From Sphingomonas sanxanigenens DSM 19645 = NX02 (GTDB taxonomy: Bacteria; Pseudomonadota; Alphaproteobacteria; Sphingomonadales; Sphingomonadaceae), in assembly GCF_000512205.2 (NCBI RefSeq), contig NZ_CP006644.1:5098501-5162500 (forward strand): DNA of 64,000 nt. Direction: 5' to 3'. The notes under the pieces were generated by a model. That model had not been told where the DNA came from. It saw only the letters and a list, made by a program, of their open reading frames with translations, and did not search any database. A program made the position numbers and the translations under genes. Below are positions 16,210 through 25,640 of the stretch, in pieces. Positions within the stretch are counted from its first letter, which is position 1. Each line of letters starts with the position of its first letter.

Positions 16210-16854
16210 TTACGGGGCCAAACCGCGGCGCAGGATGTCGTTCGCCGCGGCTGCCACCTCGGACGGGGCCAGATCTTCCTGCCAGACGCCGTAGCGCAGC
16301 CCGAGGAAGACGTTCATGCCCATGATCGCCCAGGCGTGGACCTCGCCGGCGTCGGCGCGGATTTCGCCGCGGGCGGCGCCGGCGGCGAGGCGGGTGCGGA
16401 TGCGGTCGACCGCGCCGGCATAGTGATCGCGATAGCTGGCCTGGTCGACGAATTCTGCCTCGTCGATGATGCGGTAGATTTCCTTGTGCCGGCGGACGAA
16501 CTCGAGGAAGGATTCGAGGCCGAGGCGCTCGGCATCGATGCCGTCCACCGCGTCGCGCACGCGCGGCGCAACATGGTCGCGCACCTGCCCGCTCATGTCG
16601 CGGACGAGCGCCCGGAACACCTCATCCTTGGAATCGAAATAGGTGTAGAAACTGCCCAGCGCGACGCCGGCGCGGGTGGTGATGCCGCTGATCGAGCCCT
16701 CGTGGAACCCCTTCTCGCCGAACTCCGCCGCTGCCGCATCGAGGATCGTGCGCAAGGTCCGCCGGCCGCGCTCGGTGCGGGGCGTCTTCGCCTCGCTGGT
16801 CGGCGAGGGCGGCCCTTCCGCCGTGGCATCCGCGCCACTGTCCTTCGCCATCAT
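16210..16854 (-). CDS. TetR-family transcriptional regulator
   Basis: The product has 214 residues. The N-terminal HTH (RRTLRTILDAAAAEFGEKGF, then GSISGITTRAGVALGSFYTY, then FDSKDEVF) is a standard TetR domain at about 30-80. The C-terminal part is a ligand-binding helical domain. It faces the TonB-dependent receptor across 211 bp containing two strong palindromes, so it probably represses that gene and itself. GGGAGG touches the first ATG; the second ATG at 16851 is equally possible. Confidence 0.93.
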   Translation of the reverse strand: MMAKDSGADATAEGPPSPTSEAKTPRTERGRRTLRTILDAAAAEFGEKGFHEGSISGITTRAGVALGSFYTYFDSKDEVFRALVRDMSGQVRDHVAPRVRDAVDGIDAERLGLESFLEFVRRHKEIYRIIDEAEFVDQASYRDHYAGAVDRIRTRLAAGAARGEIRADAGEVHAWAIMGMNVFLGLRYGVWQEDLAPSEVAAAANDILRRGLAP

Positions 16855-16929
16855 CCTCCCTTTCGTTTCTGCCGTCCCGCCCGGTCTGCGACCGATCGGG
16901 AGAGGGTTCGCTCAAGCGCCGCGCGGGCT

Positions 16930-16970
16930 GCATCGGGTTGCGATGCGCGAGACCCATCGCAACCCGATGC
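16930..16970. promoter_or_regulatory. Long perfect inverted repeat in the tetR-receptor gap
   Basis: GCATCGGGTTGCGATG (16930-16945) and its exact complement CATCGCAACCCGATGC (16955-16970) are separated by 9 bp. A related CGCAACCCGACGCAA lies at 17023-17037. It may be a regulator site or an RNA hairpin in the tetR leader. Confidence 0.55.
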
Positions 16971-16981
16971 AACACCGAAGT

Positions 16982-17002
16982 TGAAACCCGGTTCAGGTTT
17001 CA
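16982..17002. promoter_or_regulatory. Probable TetR operator
   Basis: TGAAACC-N7-GGTTTCA is a perfect palindrome of 21 bp, 64 bp upstream of the receptor ATG. Size, symmetry and place between divergent genes fit a TetR operator. Confidence 0.6.
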
Positions 17003-17065
17003 GTATAGCGTCTCTCGAACCGGCGCAACCCGACGCAATACGGGCGCCACCATGGGAGGATCCTG

Positions 17066-19414
17066 ATGACGCGTTTCACCGTCTCGACACGTGCGCTCTG
17101 CTTTGCCGGGGCCGCGCTTGCCGCCTTCGCCCAGCCCGCGCTGGCGCAGGACGCCGGCGCGCCCGAGGCCGCCAACGCCTATGACGATGGCGAGATCGTC
17201 GTGACCGCGCGGCGCCGCGAGGAAAGCCTGATCGACGTGCCGGTGGCGATCTCCGCCTTTTCCGGCGCGCAGCTGGAGGCCAAGGGCGCGATCGACATCA
17301 CCGATCTTTCCAACTTCACCCCCAACACCACGCTGGAAAATTCGCGCGGCACCAATTCGACGCTAACCGCCTTCATCCGCGGCGTCGGCCAGCAGGATCC
17401 GGTGCCCGGGTTCGAGGCGGGCGTGGGCATCTATCTCGACGATGTCTATCTCAACCGCCCGCAGGCGGCGGTGCTCGACATCTACGACGTGGAGCGGATC
17501 GAGGTGCTGCGCGGGCCGCAGGGCACGCTCTATGGCCGCAACACGATCGGCGGCGCGGTGAAATATGTCACCAAGCGGCTGCCCGACCAGTTCGAGCTCA
17601 AGCTGCGCGGCACCTATGGCAGCTATGACCAGGCGGACGGCGTCGTCACGGTTTCCGTGCCGGTCACCGACATGCTGCGCATCGGCGGTTCGGTGGCGCG
17701 GCTGTCGCGCGGCGGCTTCGGCGACAACCTCACCATCGACGGCGTCGAGAATTACAACAAGGATGTGTGGGCGGGGCGCGGCACGGTGGAGCTGGGATCG
17801 CCCGACGACCGCTTCCTGATCCGCATCTCCGGCGACTATACCCGCGACAAATCCGACCCGCGCAACGGCCACCGGCTCATCACCGGGCTGCATTCGGGCG
17901 CGCCGGTGCTGGACGACGTCTATGACACCCGCGCGGGCCTCAACAATCCGAAGCAGGATGTGAAGGCCTATGGGCTGGCGATGAACATCAGCGCCGGGCT
18001 GACCGAGACGCTGACCTTCCGTTCGATCAGCGCTTGGCGCAAGGACACCAGCTATACGCCGATCGACTTCGACGCGCTGCCCGCGGTGGATGTGGACGTG
18101 CCCGCGGTCTATCGCAACGAGCAGCTCAGCCAGGAATTCCAGCTGCTCTACGAGGGCAGCAAGCTGAAGGGGCTGCTGGGCTTCTATTATCTCGACGCGC
18201 AGGCCTCGACCGCGTTCGACGTGCTGCTTTCGACCACCGCGCCCGGCTTCAACGCCTTCACCGCGGGCGACGTGAAGACCGACACATGGTCCGTCTTCGG
18301 CGACTTCACCTATGACCTGACCGACCGGATCGCGATTTCGGTGGGCGGGCGCTTCACCAACGACAAGCGCGACTCGACGATCCTGCGCCAGAACAAGCTG
18401 GGCACCTCCGCCGAGTTCGGCGGCACCCCGATCATCCTTGCCACCACCTCCAACTTCCGCGGCAAGGCGACGTTCGAGGAATTCACCCCGCGCGCCTCGG
18501 TGAGCTTCAAGCCGACGCCGGACCACACGCTCTACGCTTCCTATTCGAAGGGCTTCAAGGGCGGCGGCTTCGACCCGCGCGGGCTTTCCACCGCGGCGCC
18601 GGACACCAACCGCGACGGCGTGCGCAGCTATGACGAAATCTACGACTTCCTCTCCTTCGACCCCGAGACGGTCGACAGCTACGAGGTCGGCTGGAAGGCT
18701 TCGATGTTCGACCGGCGCGTGCGGGTGGCGCTGACCGGCTTCTATGCCGATTACAAGGATGTGCAGATCCCCGGTTCGGCGGGCTTCGATTCGAACGGCG
18801 ACGGCACCTTCGACAGCTTCATCGGCGTTACCACCAACGCCGGCAAGGCGCGGATGAAGGGCGTGGAGTTCGAGCTCTATGCCGGCCTCGCGCGCGACTG
18901 GGCGGGTGCCGGATCCTCGCTGAACTTCAACGGCACGCTCGGCTATCTGGACGGCGAGTATCGCCAGTTCATCAACAATCTGGGCGTGGACGTCGCCGAT
19001 TATCGCGAGATCCAGAACACGCCGAAATGGACGCTGTCGGGCTCGATCGACGCGGGGGTGCCCGCCGCATCGGGGCTGGTCAACGCCTCGGTCGGCCTTT
19101 CCTATCGCAGCCGCACCAGCCAGTTCGAAACGCCCAGCCCCTTCCTCGACCAGCCGGGCTATGCGCTGCTCGACGCCAGCATCGTCTGGACATCGGACAA
19201 TGGCCGCTATTCGTTCGGCGTCCACGGCAAGAACCTGGCGGACAAGCAATATATCACCTCGGGCTACCAGTTCGCGCTGACCGATCCGACGACCGGGCTG
19301 CCGATCCTCAACGCGGCGGGGAACATCACCCCGACCTTGGGCCGCGAGGGCGTGGTGACAGCGTTCTACGGCAATCCGCGGCAGGTGTTCGCGACGTTCG
19401 GGCTGAAGTTCTGA
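17066..19414 (+). CDS. TonB-dependent outer-membrane receptor
   Basis: The product has 782 residues and imports a large or scarce substrate across the outer membrane with TonB energy. A signal peptide (residues 1-27, ending PALAQ) is followed by the TonB box region EIVVTARRREE and a plug domain (about 50-160) with VERIEVLRGPQGTLYGRN. The rest is a 22-strand barrel ending with Phe in FATFGLKF. Its type (IPR000531-like, as in sphingomonad aromatic or xenobiotic uptake) does not reveal the ligand. GGAGG lies well placed before the ATG. An MFS transporter follows on the same strand, so the two may move one substrate. Confidence 0.96.
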   Translation: MTRFTVSTRALCFAGAALAAFAQPALAQDAGAPEAANAYDDGEIVVTARRREESLIDVPVAISAFSGAQLEAKGAIDITDLSNFTPNTTLENSRGTNSTLTAFIRGVGQQDPVPGFEAGVGIYLDDVYLNRPQAAVLDIYDVERIEVLRGPQGTLYGRNTIGGAVKYVTKRLPDQFELKLRGTYGSYDQADGVVTVSVPVTDMLRIGGSVARLSRGGFGDNLTIDGVENYNKDVWAGRGTVELGSPDDRFLIRISGDYTRDKSDPRNGHRLITGLHSGAPVLDDVYDTRAGLNNPKQDVKAYGLAMNISAGLTETLTFRSISAWRKDTSYTPIDFDALPAVDVDVPAVYRNEQLSQEFQLLYEGSKLKGLLGFYYLDAQASTAFDVLLSTTAPGFNAFTAGDVKTDTWSVFGDFTYDLTDRIAISVGGRFTNDKRDSTILRQNKLGTSAEFGGTPIILATTSNFRGKATFEEFTPRASVSFKPTPDHTLYASYSKGFKGGGFDPRGLSTAAPDTNRDGVRSYDEIYDFLSFDPETVDSYEVGWKASMFDRRVRVALTGFYADYKDVQIPGSAGFDSNGDGTFDSFIGVTTNAGKARMKGVEFELYAGLARDWAGAGSSLNFNGTLGYLDGEYRQFINNLGVDVADYREIQNTPKWTLSGSIDAGVPAASGLVNASVGLSYRSRTSQFETPSPFLDQPGYALLDASIVWTSDNGRYSFGVHGKNLADKQYITSGYQFALTDPTTGLPILNAAGNITPTLGREGVVTAFYGNPRQVFATFGLKF

Positions 19415-19454
19415 GGGGGGCGGGCTCTTATTTCCTTGGCCCCCTCGCCCCCCA

Positions 19455-19587
19455 CCCCGTTCGCCCCGAGCGAAGTCGAGGGGGCCGTCGCGCGCAGCCG
19501 AGACGGCGGGTCGGGCTACGCTCCGAGCGGGTCCCGGTTCTCGGCTTCGCTCGAACCACCCCTCGACTTCGCTCGGGGCGAACGGGG
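19455..19587. repeat. Large inverted repeat between receptor and MFS genes
   Basis: Arms at 19455-19483 and 19559-19587 are exact complements (29 bp, core GTTCGCCCCGAGCGAAGTCG). The loop of about 75 bp contains smaller complementary pieces. The same arm sequence recurs at 21.0-21.15 kb. It may act as a transcription terminator for the receptor gene. Confidence 0.8.
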
Positions 19588-19679
19588 AGAGATAGGCTTC
19601 GCTTGAAAAGAACCGACGCGGGGATGCGCCACGCAGGGCGACTGACGCGGCCGCATTGCCCGAACACGCATTTTCGAGG

Positions 19680-20960
19680 ATGAGCGCGACCATGGCACTT
19701 CCCCCGATCGCCGCGGACAGCGCCCCGGCCGCCTCGCGCACCTATCGCGCGGTCGTGCTGGCGATGCTGCTGCTGGTCTATACCTTCAACTTCATCGACC
19801 GGCAGATCCTCGGCATCCTCGCGGGGCCGATCAAGGCGGAGCTCGGGCTCAGCGACACGCAGCTGGGGCTGCTCGGCGGGCTGGCGTTCGCGATCCTCTA
19901 TTCGACGATGGCGATCCCGCTGGCGATGCTGGCGGACAAGACCAGCCGGACCTGGGTGATCACCGGATCGCTCGCGGTATGGAGCGGCTTCACCGCGCTG
20001 TGCGGCGCCGCCACCGGCTTCGGCACGATGTTCCTCGCCCGGCTGGGGGTGGGCGTGGGCGAGGCGGGCGGCGTCGCCCCTTCCTATGCGCTGATCGCCG
20101 ATTATTTCCCGCCGGCCGAACGATCGCGCGCGCTGGCGGTCTATTCGCTGGGCATTCCGCTGGGGGCGGCGCTGGGCGTGCTGTTCGGCGCGCAGATCGC
20201 GGCCCGGATCGACTGGCGCACCGCCTTCGTCGTCATCGGCCTTGCCGGGGTGGTGATCGCGCCGCTGTTCCGGCTGGTCGTGCGGGAGCCGAAGCGGGTC
20301 GCGACGGGCGCGCAGGCGCCGCTTTCCTCCGCCTTCGCGCTGCTCGCGGGCAAGCGCAGCTTCTGGCTGATGGCGTTCGGCGCGGCATCCTGCTCGACAT
20401 TGGGCTATGGCTTCGCCTTCTGGTTCCCGCAGCTGCTCCAGCGCAGCTTCGGGCTCGACCTGGTCGGCACATCCTATTTCTATGGCGGGGTGCTGCTGCT
20501 GGGCGGCATCGCCGGGGTGCTGGGCGGCGGCGTGCTGGGGGACCGGCTGGGCAAGGGCGACCGCGGCAGATATGCGCTGATCCCGGCGGTGGCGTTCGTG
20601 ATCGCGGTGCCGCTGTTCGCGGCCGGCATCCTTTCCGGCTCGGTCGGCCTCGCCTTCCTGCTGTTCCTGCTGCCGCAGGCGCTGGCCTATATGTGGCTGG
20701 CGCCGATCATCACCGCCGTGCAGCATCTGGTGCCGGCACCGATGCGCGCGACCGCCTCGGCGAGCTTCCTGCTGATCAACAATCTGGTCGGGCTGGGCGC
20801 CGGCACCTATGCGCTGGGGGCGCTGTCGGACGCGCTGACCGGGCGGTTCGGAAACCAGGCGCTGGCGATGTCGATGCTGGCGGGGCTGGTCTTCTATCTG
20901 CTGGCGGCGGTGCTGCTGGCGTTCGCCGCGAAGCCGCTGCGGCGGGAATGGGTGGATTAA
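19680..20960 (+). CDS. MFS transporter
   Basis: The product has 426 residues with about 12 hydrophobic segments in two halves. FNFIDRQILGILAGPIKAEL in the first segment and AERSRALAVYSLGIPLGAAL near the fourth are typical of the spinster-like MFS group common in sphingomonads. It should be an inner-membrane secondary transporter with unknown substrate. ATG at 19680 lies against GAGG; ATG at 19692, eleven bases after it, is equally good. It follows the TonB receptor gene and may carry the same compound onward. Confidence 0.93.
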   Translation: MSATMALPPIAADSAPAASRTYRAVVLAMLLLVYTFNFIDRQILGILAGPIKAELGLSDTQLGLLGGLAFAILYSTMAIPLAMLADKTSRTWVITGSLAVWSGFTALCGAATGFGTMFLARLGVGVGEAGGVAPSYALIADYFPPAERSRALAVYSLGIPLGAALGVLFGAQIAARIDWRTAFVVIGLAGVVIAPLFRLVVREPKRVATGAQAPLSSAFALLAGKRSFWLMAFGAASCSTLGYGFAFWFPQLLQRSFGLDLVGTSYFYGGVLLLGGIAGVLGGGVLGDRLGKGDRGRYALIPAVAFVIAVPLFAAGILSGSVGLAFLLFLLPQALAYMWLAPIITAVQHLVPAPMRATASASFLLINNLVGLGAGTYALGALSDALTGRFGNQALAMSMLAGLVFYLLAAVLLAFAAKPLRREWVD

Positions 20961-21020
20961 CTCTCACCCGTCGGATTTCCACGTCCGGAAAAGCGCGTCC
21001 CGTCGACGTCGATAAATCCC

Positions 21021-21149
21021 CCGTTCGTCCCGAGCGCAGTCGAGGGATGGTTCGAGCGAAGCCGAGAACCTGGCCCCGCTCGGAGCGGGGCCCCAAGCCG
21101 TCTCGGCTTCGCTCGACGGCCCCCTCGACTTCGCTCGGGGCGAACGGAG
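21021..21149. repeat. Nested inverted repeat after the MFS gene
   Basis: Outer arms 21021-21048 and 21122-21149 differ at three of 28 positions. Inner arms TCGAGCGAAGCCGAGA (21054-21069) and TCTCGGCTTCGCTCGA (21103-21118) are perfect. A further GGCCCCGCTC/GAGCGGGGCC stem fills the centre. The outer arm is the same family as the repeat at 19455. Confidence 0.8.
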
Positions 21150-21252
21150 TGGGGGGAGAGTTCGTACGCGATTCTGCGAACGGACCGGGGGACGGTCCGC
21201 AGTCGTGCTGCGGACGAGGGCCGCCGGGCATCCGCCCGGCAGCCCATGACCC

Positions 21253-23871
21253 TCAGCGCGCGAGGATCGCGGCGTTGATCTCCGCGCCGCGCGCGGCCTT
21301 GAGCTGACCGCAGGCGCGCACCCGCTCGACCGCGCGGTCGAGGGTAAGCTGGCCGCGGCCGACGGCCTTCACCTTGGGCTGCAGCAGGGTGCGCACCGTG
21401 TCCGCATCCTCGACCGAGCAGAGCCGGCCGGGGATCGACATGACCTGGCCGATCGTCGTCAGGTTGCTGTCCTTCACAAGCCGGTCGAGGTTGGTCTTGA
21501 GCCAGTCGAGCGCGAGCGGCTGGGTGGTTGCCGGACCGGCCATGGCGCCGACGATGGCGACGCGCTCGGTGGAGCGCAGTGCCGCGTCATCGACCTTGCC
21601 GAGCAGCCAGCGCGCCGTATCGACATTGCCCGAGGCCGCGACCGCGCCCAGCGCGGCGCTGCGGAACACCGCGTCCTGCGACGCGGTGGCCCTGGCATAG
21701 AGCGCCTGCGCGGCGGCGAGGCCGCCCTCCTCGACATGGACGCGCAGCGCGGTGCGCAGGAAGCTCGCGTCGAGCGCCGCATCGTCGCCCGCCATGAACG
21801 CCTTCGCCGCCTTCTCCAGCGCCGCGCGCGTCGCCGGATCGCGGGCATCGTCGGCCGCCAGCGCGACCAGCGCGTTGCGATAGGCCTGGCGATCGGGATC
21901 GTCACCGGACTGGGAACCGCGGCGCGGATCGAAGCCGATCTCCTTGAGGCGCGGCACGTAGATCGACGCCATCAGCGCCGGATAGGCCTTCAGCGCATCG
22001 CCGCTGATCAGGCCGCGTGCGCGCAGGTCCGACAGGCGCTCACCGCCGTCGATCGCGACGTTGGAGTCGCTGTGCGCCGCCAGCGTCTTCGCCGCCTGCA
22101 CGAGCTGCGCGGGGCTGGCGCCGCCGGCGCGGAAGCTCGCCCACAGGCTGTCGGTCGCCGCCAGCGCCTCACCGGCGGGGAGGTGCGGGCCGCGCGCGAT
22201 CAGTGCGGTCCACTCCGCCTCCGGCAGGTCGAAGCGGTAGTAACCGCGGCCGCCGGCGTTGGGCATCACCGGGCCGCTGCCCCTGGCCGCCGCCGTCATC
22301 GCCGGCTTGTCGACGAGCGTGCAGCTCTTGGTGTCGCCGCGGGTCGCGCAGAACGGGATCGTCCACTGCGTCGCCGGCACGCCCTCGGCGCCGAGCGCCG
22401 CATAGCGCTTCTGCGAGACCGAAGCGCTCTCACCCGACGGCCTGACCGCGACCACCGGCACGCCCTGCTGCTCGACGAAGCCGCGCATCGCCTGCACCAG
22501 CCGCGGATCGCCGGCGCCCTCGGAGAGCGACCGGAAGAAATCCTCGCCGGTGGCGTTGCCGCGCGCATAGCGCTTCATGTGGATGTGGACGCCCTTCCGG
22601 AACGCATCCTCGCCCATATAATTGGCGATCATGTCGACCACCTGGCCGCCCTTGCCATAGGTGATCGCGTCGAACGCCGAATCGATCTCCCCCGAATCGG
22701 TGATCGGCTGGCGGATCGGCCGGCCGACCGCGAGCGCATCGGTGTTCATCGCCGCCAGCGCTTCCTCGATCGCGCCGACCTGGATGTTGAGTTCGGGGCG
22801 CCATTTGTCGGCGATGAAATAGCCCATCCAGTTGGCGAAGCTCTCGTTCAGCCAGATATCGTCCCACCAGGCGGGGGTGACAAGATCGCCGAACCACTGG
22901 TGCGCGAGTTCGTGCGCGACGACCATGCCGAAGCCCTGCTTGCGGCGGACGGGCGCATCGCCCCCCAGCACGAGCAGCGAATCGTCGTAGATCACCGCCC
23001 CGGCATTCTCCATCGCGCCGCCCATCACCGGCGAGGCGATCTGGTCCAGCTTGGAGAAGGGAAAGGGCGAATCGAAATAGTGTTCGAGCAGTTCGACGAT
23101 GCGCGGGGTTTCCTTCAGCGCATAGTCGAGCTTGGGGCCCTGCCCCTTGGTGGCGAGGATGCGCAGCGGCAGCGGCTTCGCGCGCTGCGGCGTCGGCGGC
23201 ACCTGGCCCGAGACGACGTCGAACTGGCCGACCGCGAAGGCGACCAGATAGGTCGGCAGCTTCTCGGTGGTGGCGTAGCGGTGCCGGACCAGCCGGCCCT
23301 GGCGGGTGGTGCCCGTCTCCTCGCCATTGCTGACCGCGACGAGGTTCGCCGGGGTGGTCAGGCTGACGGTGAAGGGCGTCTTGAAGCCGGGTTCGTCAAA
23401 GCCGGGGAAGGCCGCACGCGCGTCGATCGACTGGAACTGCGTCCAGGCATAATGGATGTCGCCCACCTTGACGCGGTAGAGGCCGGCCGGACCCTCGCCG
23501 AACGGCGCGTCATAATCGAACAGCAGCACCGCCTTGCCGGCGGGCAGCGCGCTGGCGAAGTCCAGGCGGACGACGCCGAGCGTGGTGTTCACCTCCTTGT
23601 AGGTGGCAGCGACCGTGCGGTTGCCGACGCGCGCGAAGGCGCGGGTGACCTTGAGGCCGCGGCCGTGGAGGAACAGGCCGGGCGTGTCCTTGTCGAGCGT
23701 GACGTCGATCTCGGCATGGCCGGTGAAGCGTTCCTGCTCGGGATCGACCGTCAGGTCGAGGCGGTAGGCGGTGGGGGTGGTGCCCGACGGCAGTTTGCCG
23801 ATCGGCACATCCTGCGCGACGGCTGGCACCGCGATCAGCAGGGACAGAAGGGCAGCGACGAAAACGCGCAT
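21253..23871 (-). CDS. M1-family aminopeptidase
   Basis: The product has 872 residues. A signal peptide (RVFVAALLSLLIAVPAVAQ) sends it to the periplasm or outside. The substrate-anchoring motif GGAMEN lies at about 284-289. Zinc ligands are in HELAHQW (320-326), with the third ligand Glu343 in LNESFANW. The C-terminal ERAP1-like helical domain covers 520-870. It removes N-terminal residues from peptides. ATG at 23871 has GGAG eight bases upstream; a longer start would disturb the signal peptide. It is transcribed after the TPR protein gene, with 95 bp between. Confidence 0.95.
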   Translation of the reverse strand: MRVFVAALLSLLIAVPAVAQDVPIGKLPSGTTPTAYRLDLTVDPEQERFTGHAEIDVTLDKDTPGLFLHGRGLKVTRAFARVGNRTVAATYKEVNTTLGVVRLDFASALPAGKAVLLFDYDAPFGEGPAGLYRVKVGDIHYAWTQFQSIDARAAFPGFDEPGFKTPFTVSLTTPANLVAVSNGEETGTTRQGRLVRHRYATTEKLPTYLVAFAVGQFDVVSGQVPPTPQRAKPLPLRILATKGQGPKLDYALKETPRIVELLEHYFDSPFPFSKLDQIASPVMGGAMENAGAVIYDDSLLVLGGDAPVRRKQGFGMVVAHELAHQWFGDLVTPAWWDDIWLNESFANWMGYFIADKWRPELNIQVGAIEEALAAMNTDALAVGRPIRQPITDSGEIDSAFDAITYGKGGQVVDMIANYMGEDAFRKGVHIHMKRYARGNATGEDFFRSLSEGAGDPRLVQAMRGFVEQQGVPVVAVRPSGESASVSQKRYAALGAEGVPATQWTIPFCATRGDTKSCTLVDKPAMTAAARGSGPVMPNAGGRGYYRFDLPEAEWTALIARGPHLPAGEALAATDSLWASFRAGGASPAQLVQAAKTLAAHSDSNVAIDGGERLSDLRARGLISGDALKAYPALMASIYVPRLKEIGFDPRRGSQSGDDPDRQAYRNALVALAADDARDPATRAALEKAAKAFMAGDDAALDASFLRTALRVHVEEGGLAAAQALYARATASQDAVFRSAALGAVAASGNVDTARWLLGKVDDAALRSTERVAIVGAMAGPATTQPLALDWLKTNLDRLVKDSNLTTIGQVMSIPGRLCSVEDADTVRTLLQPKVKAVGRGQLTLDRAVERVRACGQLKAARGAEINAAILAR

Positions 23872-23965
23872 GGACGACTCCGGAAACATTTTGTTGCCGC
23901 TGTAACCGCTGCGGCGGGGGCGGCAAGCCGCGCACCCCGGGTTTCGACGAACGACGTGAAGCCGC

Positions 23966-24799
23966 TCAGCGCCCGGACGGGGCCGGCTTTGCCGCCGCCG
24001 GCTGGACCGGCTTCGCCGCCACGGGCTGGGCGACGCCGCCGTCGAGCTGGGTCAGCGCCTGTTCCGACGCCTTGGCGGCGGGGCTGCCGGGCTGCGCGGC
24101 GATGGCGCCCTTCCAGGCGGCGCGGGCGGCATCCTCCGCACCCGACTTGAGCGCGATCACCCCCGCTTCATAGGCGACCGAGGCATCGTCGGGCGCGCGC
24201 TTGACCGCCTCGCCGATATCCTTCTGCGCGCGCGGCAGATCGTTCATCCGCCGTGCGAGCGTGGCGGAGAGCAGCCAGGCGAGCGGATCGGCAGGCGCGA
24301 ATTCCAGCGCACGATCGATGTCGGTGCGCGCGCCGGCCGTGTTGCCGAGCGCCACCATCGCGCGGGCGCGATCGAGATGCGCCTCGCCGCGGCTCAGCCC
24401 CTGCAGCGCGCCGGTGCCGAGCGCGGCGCTGAACGCCGACTGCGCCTTTTCCGCATTGCCGGCGGCCAGCTGGGCATTGCCCGCCTGCAGCCAGAGGTTG
24501 GCGGCGGCACCGTCCCGCGCGACCTCCGCCTCATGCGCGGCCTGTTCGAACGCGGTCGCGGCGGGCACCCAGCGTTCGAGCTGCGCATAAGCGAGGCCCA
24601 GGCACTGGCGCGCGGCGAAGCTGCCGCCCGACATGCGCCACGCGCTGGCCTCGTCGATCGCGCGCTGGGGTTCGTCGATCGCGAGGTCGGCGCAGCGCTC
24701 GAAACGCTCGGCATTCTCGCGCGCCGACAGCGAGGGCAAGGGCGCGTCTTCGGCGGGCGCTGCGGCCTGCGCCAGCAGCAGGAGGGGAAAAAGGATCAC
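23966..24799 (-). CDS. Exported TPR-repeat protein
   Basis: The product has 277 residues from a GTG start. ILFPLLLLAQAAAPAE forms a short signal peptide. Several TPR units follow, such as ARQCLGLAYAQLERWVPAAT, NLWLQAGNAQLAAGNAEKAQ and EAHLDRARAMVALGNTAGAR. The tail is Ala/Pro/Lys-rich. TPRs mediate protein contacts; the partner is unknown. The GTG overlaps the stop of the alpha/beta hydrolase gene (GTGA), so the two are translationally coupled. Confidence 0.85.
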   Translation of the reverse strand: MILFPLLLLAQAAAPAEDAPLPSLSARENAERFERCADLAIDEPQRAIDEASAWRMSGGSFAARQCLGLAYAQLERWVPAATAFEQAAHEAEVARDGAAANLWLQAGNAQLAAGNAEKAQSAFSAALGTGALQGLSRGEAHLDRARAMVALGNTAGARTDIDRALEFAPADPLAWLLSATLARRMNDLPRAQKDIGEAVKRAPDDASVAYEAGVIALKSGAEDAARAAWKGAIAAQPGSPAAKASEQALTQLDGGVAQPVAAKPVQPAAAKPAPSGR

Positions 24800-25545
24800 G
24801 GATTCTCCGAAAGGCGGCAGACCTCGGCCACCGCCGCGATCAGCCGTTCGATATCGGCATCGCGCGACAGCCGGTGATCGCCGTCCTTGACCAGCAGAGT
24901 CTGGACATTGGCTGAACGAAGGCGCCGCGCGAGGTGGATCGCATATTCCCAGGGCACGTCCGGATCGCGCTGGCCGTGCAGCAGCCTGACCGGGCAGTCG
25001 ATCGCGATCTCGGCATGGAGCACGCGATTCGCCTCCCCCGACTGCCAGAAGGCGCGGGTGGTGACGGTGGGCCTGTCCGAATATTTCGAGACTTCCTCGA
25101 GCCGCCCGCGCGAGAGCAGTTCGAGCTTCATCTCCTGCGTGAAGCCCCAATCGGTGAAGTCCGGCGCGGCGGCGATGCCGACCATGCCGGCGATCCGCTC
25201 CGCCCGCGCCAGCGCGACCAGCAGCATCAGCCAGCCGCCCATCGACGAGCCGACCAGCACCACCGGGCCGGTGACGATCCGGTCGAGCAGCAGCAGCACA
25301 TCGTCGCGCCAGCCGGCCAGCGTCGCGGTCTCGAAATCGCCGTCGCTCGCGCCGCAGCCCGAATAGTCGAAGCGCAGCACCGCGCGGCCCTCGGCCGCCG
25401 CCCACGCATCGAGCGCGACCGCCTTCGATCCTTCCATGTCGGACATGTAGCCCGGCAGGAACAGGATCACCGGTCCGCGGCCGGCACGGAAACGATAGGC
25501 GAGGCGGACGCCGTCGGCGCGGTCGAGATAGGCCGGATCGCTCAT
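24796..25545 (-). CDS. Alpha/beta hydrolase
   Basis: The product has 249 residues of the alpha/beta-hydrolase fold. The nucleophile elbow is GSSMGG near 97, the acid is expected in GQRDPDVPWE, and the histidine is in DGDHRLS. The oxyanion region is FLPGYMSDMEGSKA. The pattern resembles the ABHD10-like group of thioesterases and esterases. It has no signal peptide. The start at 25545 is set by MSDPAYLDR; the ORF could extend 14 residues. It forms a two-gene unit with the TPR protein. Confidence 0.9.
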   Translation of the reverse strand: MSDPAYLDRADGVRLAYRFRAGRGPVILFLPGYMSDMEGSKAVALDAWAAAEGRAVLRFDYSGCGASDGDFETATLAGWRDDVLLLLDRIVTGPVVLVGSSMGGWLMLLVALARAERIAGMVGIAAAPDFTDWGFTQEMKLELLSRGRLEEVSKYSDRPTVTTRAFWQSGEANRVLHAEIAIDCPVRLLHGQRDPDVPWEYAIHLARRLRSANVQTLLVKDGDHRLSRDADIERLIAAVAEVCRLSENP

Positions 25546-25640
25546 GCGCTGTCCCCTAGAACATCGCGTGGGAGGGAGGGAATGCAAATCGCCCGCAGCC
25601 GGGTGCGATCGGCGTGAATGGCGGTTCGGATCGGATCAGA

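Noticed and set aside
23966-25405. Single 479-residue ORF joining hydrolase and TPR regions
   Set aside because: The first 200 residues are a shadow of the hydrolase frame. The TPR protein starts at GTG 24799 with its own signal peptide.
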